DNA of 6,360 nucleotides, from assembly GCA_037446605.1 (NCBI GenBank), contig JBBIIE010000198.1, positions 1-6,360 on the forward strand, in the 5' to 3' direction. This DNA comes from JANXAZ01 sp037446605. GTDB lineage: Bacteria; Pseudomonadota; Alphaproteobacteria; Geminicoccales; Geminicoccaceae. The notes beneath the pieces were generated by a model. That model saw nothing but the letters and a program-made list of their open reading frames with translations. It did no database searches and was not told the origin of the DNA. Shown here piece after piece: positions 1 through 6,360 of this stretch (positions are counted from its first letter, which is position 1; each line of letters begins with the position of its first letter). A program made the translations under genes and the position numbers.

Positions 1-969
1 GTCTACGCGGTCGACGGGGCCGGCGTGGTGACCGCGACCGCCGCCGGCGACGGCTCGCGGCTGTGGAGCTGGCAGACCCGCGAGGGCCGGGTCGACGACC
101 GGGTCGCGGGCGGTGCGGTGGCGACCGCCGGGGGGATGGTGTTCGCCACCCTCGCGCACGGCGAGGTGGTGGCCCTCCCCGCGGGCGGCGGCGAGCCGCT
201 CTGGCGGGTGACGCTCCGTGCCCCGCTCCGGGCCGCGCCGGCGATCGCCGGCGGCCTCGTCCTGGTGCGCACCGCCGACAACCAGCTCGTGACGCTCGAT
301 GCCGCCACCGGCCAGTTGCGCTGGCGCCACGCCGGCGCGGTCGAGCCGGCGGCCCTCCTGGGCGGCGCCCCGCCGGCCGTCCAGGGCGGCCTCGCCGTGG
401 TCGCCTATGCCTCGGGCGAGGTCGCGGCGCTCGCCCTCGACAGCGGCCGGCCGGTCTGGACGGAGAGCGTGGTCAGGCCGCGCCGCACGCTGGCGCTGGG
501 CGCCATCCTCGACATCGCGGGCGCGCCCGTGATCGACCGCGACCGGGTGGTCGTGGCCGGCAACGGCGGGGAGATCGCGGCCCTCGATCTGCGCCGCGGC
601 GAGCGGCTGTGGGACGCGCCGATCGGCTCGCGCGGCACGCCCTGGGTGGCCGGCGAGTTCGTCTTCGTGGTGAGCGACCGCGGCGAGCTCGTCTGCCTGC
701 TGCGTCAGGGCGGCCGGGTGCGCTGGGTGAGCCAGCTCGCCCCGGCGGCGGAGGGCGGCACGGCGGCACCGGTCTGGGCCGGCCCGGTGCTCGCCTCCGA
801 GCGGCTCTGGGTGGTCGGCTCCTCGGGCGATCTGTTGGCCCTCTCGCCCTTCACCGGCGAGCTGCTCGAGCGGACCCGGCTCGGCGGCCGTGCCAGCCAG
901 CCGCCGGTGGTGGCCGGCGGCACCCTCTACGTGCTGACCGACGCCGGCGAGCTCCTGGCCTTCCGCTGA
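1..969 (+). CDS. bamB: BamB-like PQQ-repeat beta-propeller protein (5'-truncated by window edge)
   Basis: The frame is open from base 1 to a TGA at 967-969 and gives 322 visible residues. The true start, with the expected lipoprotein signal peptide, lies before the window. The visible part is a series of PQQ-type propeller repeats of the form G-E-hydrophobic-x-A-L, then x-x-G-x-x-x-W. They fall near visible residues 54-69, 95-108, 139-153, 190-204, 229-242 and 276-290, with a closing strand at 316-322. The stretch with DIAGAPVIDR (171-180), TPWVAGEF (213-220) and LVCL...GRVRWV resembles BamB-like proteins of alphaproteobacteria as I remember them. In the family, BamB is a periplasmic lipoprotein that binds BamA in the outer-membrane beta-barrel assembly complex. 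PQQ-cofactor dehydrogenases share the fold, but location just upstream of der favours BamB. Roughly 60-120 N-terminal residues are probably missing. Family is fairly certain; BamB role is inferred. Confidence 0.88.
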   Translation, partial: VYAVDGAGVVTATAAGDGSRLWSWQTREGRVDDRVAGGAVATAGGMVFATLAHGEVVALPAGGGEPLWRVTLRAPLRAAPAIAGGLVLVRTADNQLVTLDAATGQLRWRHAGAVEPAALLGGAPPAVQGGLAVVAYASGEVAALALDSGRPVWTESVVRPRRTLALGAILDIAGAPVIDRDRVVVAGNGGEIAALDLRRGERLWDAPIGSRGTPWVAGEFVFVVSDRGELVCLLRQGGRVRWVSQLAPAAEGGTAAPVWAGPVLASERLWVVGSSGDLLALSPFTGELLERTRLGGRASQPPVVAGGTLYVLTDAGELLAFR

Positions 970-991
970 CCGCAGCGGCTAGGTTCGACCC

Positions 992-2371
992 ATGCGCACC
1001 GTGGCGATCCTCGGCCGGCCGAACGTCGGCAAGTCGACCCTGTTCAACCGCCTGGTCGGCCGCCGCCAGGCGCTGGTCCACGACCTGCCCGGGGTGACCC
1101 GCGACCGCATCGAGGGCCGGGCGCGGCTGCGCGACCTCGACTTCCGCGTGCTCGACACCGCCGGCCTCGAGCCGGACCGCCCCGAGGACCTGGCCGGCCG
1201 GCTCGCGGCCCTCACCCTCGAGGGCCTCGCTTCCGCCGATCTCGGCCTGCTCGTGGTCGACGCCCGGGCGGGCATCACCCCGCTCGACCGCGAGATCGCG
1301 CGGCTGCTGCGCCGCCAGGGCAAGCCGATCCTCCTGGTCGCCAACAAGTGCGAGGGCCGGGCCGGTGCCGCCGGGCTGGCCGAGGCCTTCGAGCTCGGCC
1401 TGGGCGAGCCCGTGGCGATCTCCGCCGAGCACGGCGAGGGCATGGTCGAGCTCGCCGACGCGCTCCGCCCGTACCTGATCGAGCCGGCGCCGGAGACGGC
1501 CACCGAGGCCGCACCCGGCGAGGCCGCCGAGGAGGCCGCGGACGAGCGGCCGGCCGGGCCGCTGCGCCTGGCCGTGGTCGGCCGACCCAATGTCGGCAAG
1601 TCGTCGCTGATCAACGCGCTCCTGCGCAGCGACCGGCTGCTGGTCGGCCCCGAGCCCGGGCTGACCCGCGACGCGGTGCGGATCGCCTGGCGCTGGCGCG
1701 ATCGCGAGATCGAGCTCGTCGACACCGCCGGGCTCCGCCGCCGGGCGCGGATCGAGCGGCCACTGGAGAAGCTCTCGGCCGGGGCCACGGTCCGGGCCGT
1801 CCGCGAGGCCCACGTGGTCCTCCTCCTGCTGGACGCCGAGCGCCCGCTCGAGCACCAGGACGCGACCATCGCCGATCTGGCCATCGAGGAGGGCAAGGCG
1901 CTCGTGCTGGCGGTCAACAAGTGGGACCTCGTGGCCGAGCCGCAGCGCCTGCTGGCCGAGCTCGAGGCGCGCGTCGGCGAGCGGCTCGACCGGCTCAAGG
2001 GTCTGCCCGTCCTGCCGGTCTCGGCGCGCACCGGGCGCAACCTCGGCAAGCTCCTGCCGGCCGTGGTGCTCGCCTTCGAGCGCTGGTCCCGGCGCGTGCC
2101 GACCGGCCGGCTCAACCGCTGGCTCCAGGGCATGGTCGAGGCGCACCCGCCGCCGATGGTCGACCGCCGCCGCGTCAAGCTGCGCTACGCCACCCAGGTG
2201 GGCAGCCGCCCGCCGACCTTCGCCCTGTTCGGCAACGGCCCGGCCGAGCGGCTGCCGGCGAGCTATCTGCGCTACCTCGTGAACGGCCTGCGCGAGACCT
2301 TCGACCTGCCCGGCACGGTGATCCGGCTCGTGGTGCGGGCCGCCGAGAATCCCTACGAGGGATCGAGCTGA
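992..2371 (+). CDS. der: Ribosome biogenesis GTPase Der (EngA)
   Basis: This complete 459-residue protein has the Der architecture of two tandem GTPase domains and a C-terminal KH-like domain. Der binds and hydrolyses GTP and helps mature the 50S ribosomal subunit in the cytoplasm. Domain 1 shows GRPNVGKS (8-15), T36, DTAG (55-58), NKCE (118-121) and SAEHG (144-148). Domain 2 shows GRPNVGKSS (197-205), T225, DTAGLRRRARI (244-254), NKWD (309-312) and SARTG (344-348). The KH-like domain spans about 365-455, including NRWLQ, KLRYATQ and FGNGP. An Ala/Glu-rich linker (about 164-188) joins the GTPase domains. The first G4 motif has Glu instead of the usual Asp of NKxD. The ATG at 992 places the first G1 motif at residue 8, as normal, and a weak AGG lies at 981-983. 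It follows the BamB-like gene by 22 bases, so co-transcription is likely. Its last 19 bases overlap the end of the convergent SDR gene. Confidence 0.98.
   Translation: MRTVAILGRPNVGKSTLFNRLVGRRQALVHDLPGVTRDRIEGRARLRDLDFRVLDTAGLEPDRPEDLAGRLAALTLEGLASADLGLLVVDARAGITPLDREIARLLRRQGKPILLVANKCEGRAGAAGLAEAFELGLGEPVAISAEHGEGMVELADALRPYLIEPAPETATEAAPGEAAEEAADERPAGPLRLAVVGRPNVGKSSLINALLRSDRLLVGPEPGLTRDAVRIAWRWRDREIELVDTAGLRRRARIERPLEKLSAGATVRAVREAHVVLLLLDAERPLEHQDATIADLAIEEGKALVLAVNKWDLVAEPQRLLAELEARVGERLDRLKGLPVLPVSARTGRNLGKLLPAVVLAFERWSRRVPTGRLNRWLQGMVEAHPPPMVDRRRVKLRYATQVGSRPPTFALFGNGPAERLPASYLRYLVNGLRETFDLPGTVIRLVVRAAENPYEGSS
2349..2363. repeat. Perfect 6-bp inverted repeat at the convergent der/SDR gene ends
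   Basis: ATCCCT (2349-2354) and AGGGAT (2358-2363) form a perfect 6-bp stem around a 3-base ACG spacer. The stop codon of the minus-strand SDR gene (2355-2353) lies inside it, and the der stop (2369-2371) is 5 bases beyond it. There is no T-run after it on either strand, so it is not a standard intrinsic terminator. A second, weaker repeat follows (GGCGA 2374-2378, TCGCC 2384-2388). The repeats are directly visible; any role in ending transcription is a guess, as such short repeats arise by chance in GC-rich coding DNA. Confidence 0.35.
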
Positions 2372-3075
2372 AGGGCGATCCGCTCGCCGTGGCGGGTCGA
2401 GGCGGGGTCGAGCAGGTCGCAGATCCCGGCGGCGTAGCGCTCCGGCGCCGGCTGCGCCCGCGGCGGCTCGCCGGGGAACGCCTGCGCGCGCAGCCGGGTC
2501 GCCATGGCTCCCGGCTCGGCCACGACGAGGCGGATCCGGGTGATCGCGAGCTCGTCGGCCCAGGCGAGCGCCATCGCCTCGAGGCCGGCCTTGGCGGCCG
2601 TGTAGGGCGCCCAGTAGGCGCGCGGCTCGCGGGCGATCGGATCGCCCACGACCACCACCCGGGCCGCCGGTGCCGCGCGCAGCAGCGGCTCCAGGGCGCG
2701 GGCGAGGCGGAACAGGAGGAGCGGCCCCAGCCCCAGCACCCGCTCGACCTCGGCCGGGTCCTGGTGCGGCAGGGGGCCGAGCGTGCCGAGCTCGGCCGCG
2801 GCCAGGACGAGCCCGTCGAGCCGGCCGAAGCGGGCGAAGAGTGCCGCACCCAGCCGGTCGACGGCCTCGCCCTCGCGCAGGTCCTGGGCCACGAGCGTGG
2901 CCTCCGAGCCTGCCGCGCGGACCGCGTCGTCGAGGTCCTCGAGGGCGCCCCGGGTGCGCGCCACCGCGACGATCCGGGCGCCGCGGCGGGCGGCCTCGAG
3001 CGCCACCGCCCGGCCGAGCCCGCGGCCGGCCCCGGCCACGAGCAGGATCCGGCCCTCGAGTGGCCGTCCGCTCAC
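2353..3075 (-). CDS. SDR family oxidoreductase, YciK-like, with divergent active site
   Basis: This 240-residue protein has the size and Rossmann layout of a classical short-chain dehydrogenase/reductase. The cofactor loop is AGAGRGLG (14-21), an Asp-Leu pair follows beta-3 (D65, L66), YTAAK (158-162) supplies Tyr and Lys, and EPGAMATRLR (187-196) matches the PG motif after beta-6. The C-terminal half resembles E. coli YciK in the pattern YxxxK, ADE, PG, MR/LRAxAFP. Several signature residues are altered: the TG of the glycine motif is AG, the NNAG position reads AAAE (92-95), the helix-4 Asn appears to be Leu (about 114), and the catalytic Ser position is Asp145, with no Ser or Thr between 141 and 157. 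Substrate and activity are unknown; it may bind NAD(P) without normal catalysis. The GTG start overlaps the purF stop as GTGA and has GAGGA 9 bases upstream. The frame stays open upstream through purF, but homology begins at this GTG. Confidence 0.9.
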   Translation of the reverse strand: MSGRPLEGRILLVAGAGRGLGRAVALEAARRGARIVAVARTRGALEDLDDAVRAAGSEATLVAQDLREGEAVDRLGAALFARFGRLDGLVLAAAELGTLGPLPHQDPAEVERVLGLGPLLLFRLARALEPLLRAAPAARVVVVGDPIAREPRAYWAPYTAAKAGLEAMALAWADELAITRIRLVVAEPGAMATRLRAQAFPGEPPRAQPAPERYAAGICDLLDPASTRHGERIALQLDPS

Positions 3076-4532
3076 CGGGCCGTGTCCTCGAGCAGGACCG
3101 ACATCTGCGCGCCGGTCTCGCCCTGGTCGTGGTCGACGAGGCGGGTCGGGTAGTCGCCGGTGAAGCAGGCGTCGCAGAAGGCGCGCGCCTCGCCGTCGCG
3201 GCCGGCCTCGCCGGCGGCCCGGTAGAGGCCGTCGATGGACAGGAAGGCGAGGCTGTCGACGCCGATGATGCGCGCCATGTCCTCGATCGAGTGGCGGGCG
3301 GCGAGCAGCTTGGCGCGCTCCGGCGTGTCGACGCCGTAGAAGCAGGAGTGGGTGGTCGGCGGGCTGGCGATCCGCATGTGCACCTCGCGGGCGCCGGCCT
3401 GGCGGACCATGGCCACGATCTTGGTGGATGTGGTGCCGCGCACGATGCTGTCGTCGACGAGCACGACGCGCCTGCCGCCGAGGGTCGCCGGGGTGGCGTT
3501 GTGCTTGAGCTTGACGCCCAGGTGGCGGATCGAGTCGGTCGGCTCGATGAAGGTCCGCCCGACATAGTGGTTGCGGATGATCCCCAGCTCGAAGGGCAGG
3601 CCCGAGGCCTGGGCGTAGCCGATCGCCGCCGGCACGCCGCTGTCCGGGACCGGCACCACGAGGTCGGCCGCGGCCGGCGCCTCGCGCGCCAGCTCCATGC
3701 CGATGCGCTTCCTGACCTCGTAGACGCCGCGGCCCTCGATGACGCTGTCGGGCCGGGCGAAGTAGACATACTCGAAGATGCAGAAGCGCCGCGGCCGCGG
3801 CCGGAACGGGCGCAGGCTCGCCACCCCGCGGCGGTCGACCACGACCATCTCGCCGGGCTCGACGTCGCGCACGAAGGCCGCACCCAGGATGTCGAGGGCG
3901 CAGGTCTCCGAGGCCAGGATGGTGGCGCCGTCGAGCTCGCCCACGACGAGCGGCCGCACGCCCAGGGGATCGCGCACGCCGACGATGCCGTCGTCGAACA
4001 GCGCCACCAGCGACCAGGCGCCCTCGACCTGCTCGAGCGCGTCGACCAGGCGCTTGACCAGCGTCGCCTTCTTCGAGCGGGCGATCAGGTGGATCAGCAC
4101 CTCGGTGTCGGTGGTCGACTGGAACAGGCTGCCCTGCTCGACCAGGCGGTGGCGCAGGCGCTGGGCGTTGGTGAGGTTGCCGTTGTGGGCGAGCGCGAAG
4201 CCACCGAAGGAGAGGTCGGCGAACAGCGGTTGGACGTTGCGCAGCGCGGTGGCGCCGGTGGTGGCGTAGCGGGTGTGGCCGATCGCGGCGTGGCCGGGAA
4301 GCTGCTCGACCACCGAGCGCTTGGAGAAGGTGTCGCCGATCAGCCCGATGGCGCGGTGGCCGTGGAAGTGGCGGCCGTCGAAGGTCACCACCCCGGCCGC
4401 CTCCTGGCCGCGGTGCTGCAGGGCGTGCAGGCCGAGGATGGTGTGCGCGGCGGCGTCGCCGTGGCGGTAGACGGCGAACACCCCGCACTCCTCCGCGAGC
4501 CGGTCCTCGTCCCAGGGCGCCTTCCCGGCCAT
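3072..4532 (-). CDS. purF: Amidophosphoribosyltransferase PurF, Fe-S, propeptide type
   Basis: PurF makes 5-phosphoribosylamine from PRPP and glutamine, the first committed step of purine synthesis, in the cytoplasm. The 486-residue protein has an N-terminal Ntn glutaminase domain and a C-terminal phosphoribosyltransferase domain. The catalytic nucleophile is Cys16 in EECGVF, so 15 residues must be removed as a propeptide. Counting from this Cys as 1, Arg88 (HTRYA) falls at 73 and Asp142 (TTDTE) at 127, as in the family; the HNGN segment is at 116-119. The PRPP-binding signature VVLVDDSIVRGTTS covers 356-369. Cys251, Cys397, Cys453 and Cys456 match, within one residue, the four 4Fe-4S ligands of the Bacillus subtilis enzyme (236, 382, 437, 440 in mature numbering). 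This is therefore the clustered, self-processed class rather than the E. coli class. It lies 18 bases after cvpA, and its stop overlaps the SDR start. Confidence 0.98.
   Translation of the reverse strand: MAGKAPWDEDRLAEECGVFAVYRHGDAAAHTILGLHALQHRGQEAAGVVTFDGRHFHGHRAIGLIGDTFSKRSVVEQLPGHAAIGHTRYATTGATALRNVQPLFADLSFGGFALAHNGNLTNAQRLRHRLVEQGSLFQSTTDTEVLIHLIARSKKATLVKRLVDALEQVEGAWSLVALFDDGIVGVRDPLGVRPLVVGELDGATILASETCALDILGAAFVRDVEPGEMVVVDRRGVASLRPFRPRPRRFCIFEYVYFARPDSVIEGRGVYEVRKRIGMELAREAPAAADLVVPVPDSGVPAAIGYAQASGLPFELGIIRNHYVGRTFIEPTDSIRHLGVKLKHNATPATLGGRRVVLVDDSIVRGTTSTKIVAMVRQAGAREVHMRIASPPTTHSCFYGVDTPERAKLLAARHSIEDMARIIGVDSLAFLSIDGLYRAAGEAGRDGEARAFCDACFTGDYPTRLVDHDQGETGAQMSVLLEDTAR
3085..3089 (-). 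promoter_or_regulatory. Shine-Dalgarno that supports the GTG start of the SDR gene
   Basis: GAGGA lies inside the last codons of purF, 9 bases before the GTG at 3075-3073. Together with the GTGA stop/start overlap it supports this start and suggests translational coupling to purF. The spacing is read from the sequence; the coupling is inferred. Confidence 0.6.
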
Positions 4533-4542
4533 GCCGCTCGAT

Positions 4543-4548
4543 CCCTCC
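4543..4548 (-). promoter_or_regulatory. Strong Shine-Dalgarno of purF
   Basis: GGAGGG sits in the 18-base gap between the cvpA stop and the purF ATG, 10 bases before the ATG at 4532-4530. It is the clearest ribosome binding site in the window and fixes the purF start used here, giving a 15-residue propeptide. The gap is too short for an obvious promoter. Confidence 0.7.
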
Positions 4549-4550
4549 GC

Positions 4551-5140
4551 TCAGCCGCCGGGCAGGAGCCGCTCGAGCTGGCGACGCTGCTCCGAGCTGT
4601 AGCCCTTGCCCGGCCCGACCCCACTGCCGCCGGCCGCCTTGACCTTGCCCTCGAGCTCGGCCGGCAGCAGCGCCTCGAGCTTGGCCGCGGCACCCTCGAG
4701 GTGCGGCAGCACGCGCGCCCGGGTGACCCACTCGGGGTGCCGCTCGGCCGGCACGAGCATGGTGCCGAGCAGGTAGGCGGCGGTCACCAGCAGCACGCCG
4801 CGGGCGAGCCCGAAGGCGGTGCCGAGCAGCCGGTCGGCGAGGCCGAGGCCGGCGCCGCCGGCGGCCCTGGCGAGCAGCCCGCCCAGGATCTTGAGCGCCA
4901 CGAGGGGAACCAGGAAGACCAGCGCCACGGTCGCCAGATCGGTCAGGAGATCGTTGCCGACCGCCTCCTCGACCAGCGGGCGGACCGGCGTGAAGGCGAA
5001 CCAGGCGGCCACCAGCGCGCCGATCCAGGCGAGCATGCCGGTGATCTCGCGGACCGCGCCGCGGGCCAGCGCCACGAGCGTCGAGAGCCCGACCACGGCG
5101 GCCACGGCGAGGTCGAGGGCGGTGACCGGCAGGTCCTGCA

Positions 5141-5141
<1 letters not shown>
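4551..5141 (-). CDS. cvpA: CvpA family inner-membrane protein
   Basis: The 196-residue protein has four hydrophobic segments, at about 8-27, 35-51, 65-92 and 105-130, and a soluble C-terminal part. The pattern ALDLAV near the start, RGAVREITGMLAWIGA (27-42) after the first segment, and the Gly-rich loop before ADRLLGTAFGLARG (102-115) are typical of the CvpA/colicin V production family. CvpA was named for colicin V production in E. coli, where it also lies next to purF; its biochemical role is not settled, and later work links it to envelope stress or bile tolerance. The tail (about 166-196) is a Gly-rich linker followed by a charged end, GYSSEQRRQLERLL. The ATG at 5141-5139 shares one base with the radA stop (TGATG) and has no good Shine-Dalgarno of its own, so translation probably depends on ribosomes finishing radA. 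No signal peptide apart from the first membrane segment is seen. Confidence 0.93.

Positions 5142-6360
<1,219 letters not shown>

Noticed and set aside
25..27. GTG at base 25 as the start of the BamB-like gene
   Set aside because: The frame is open from base 1 and already reads as a propeller strand (VYAVDGAG). A signal peptide and first blades are expected upstream.
851..3883. A 1010-codon open frame on the minus strand across der, the SDR and purF
   Set aside because: It runs antisense to der and out of frame through SDR and purF. The composition is low complexity, and it resembles no protein family.
3076..4731. The SDR reading frame stays open far upstream, suggesting a 792-residue fusion protein
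   Set aside because: The upstream part is an out-of-frame reading of purF rich in Arg, Gly, Ala and Pro. SDR homology begins right at the GTG at 3075, which has a Shine-Dalgarno.

Overview
The window is a very GC-rich stretch of bacterial chromosome, with third codon positions almost all G or C. It is packed end to end with housekeeping genes. The gene order and protein signatures point to an alphaproteobacterium: a BamB-like propeller gene directly upstream of der on one side, and the series radA, cvpA, purF, short-chain dehydrogenase on the other. Assignment below class level is not possible from this sequence alone.

The plus strand (1-2371) carries the 3' part of a BamB-like PQQ-repeat beta-propeller gene, whose start lies before base 1. 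After 22 bases comes a complete der gene for the double-GTPase ribosome assembly factor. The minus strand (6360 down to 2353) is one compact run in transcription order: radA (5' end outside the window), cvpA, purF and a short-chain dehydrogenase/reductase (SDR). Junctions in this run are a 1-base stop/start overlap (radA/cvpA), an 18-base gap with a good Shine-Dalgarno (cvpA/purF), and a 4-base GTGA overlap (purF/SDR). It therefore looks like a translationally coupled operon transcribed from a promoter beyond the right edge. The two clusters converge, and der and the SDR gene overlap tail to tail by 19 bases, with a small perfect inverted repeat in the overlap.

Functionally the genes cover outer-membrane protein assembly (BamB-like), 50S ribosome maturation (Der), recombination repair (RadA), a small membrane protein (CvpA), the first committed step of purine synthesis (PurF), and an SDR of unknown substrate. 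No gap between genes exceeds 22 bases. I see no RNA gene, CRISPR array, mobile element, attachment site, riboswitch or strong promoter.

I found no new system here. The points most worth a second look are the SDR, which keeps YxxxK but lacks the usual catalytic serine and other signature residues, and the overlapping convergent gene ends with no conventional terminator.
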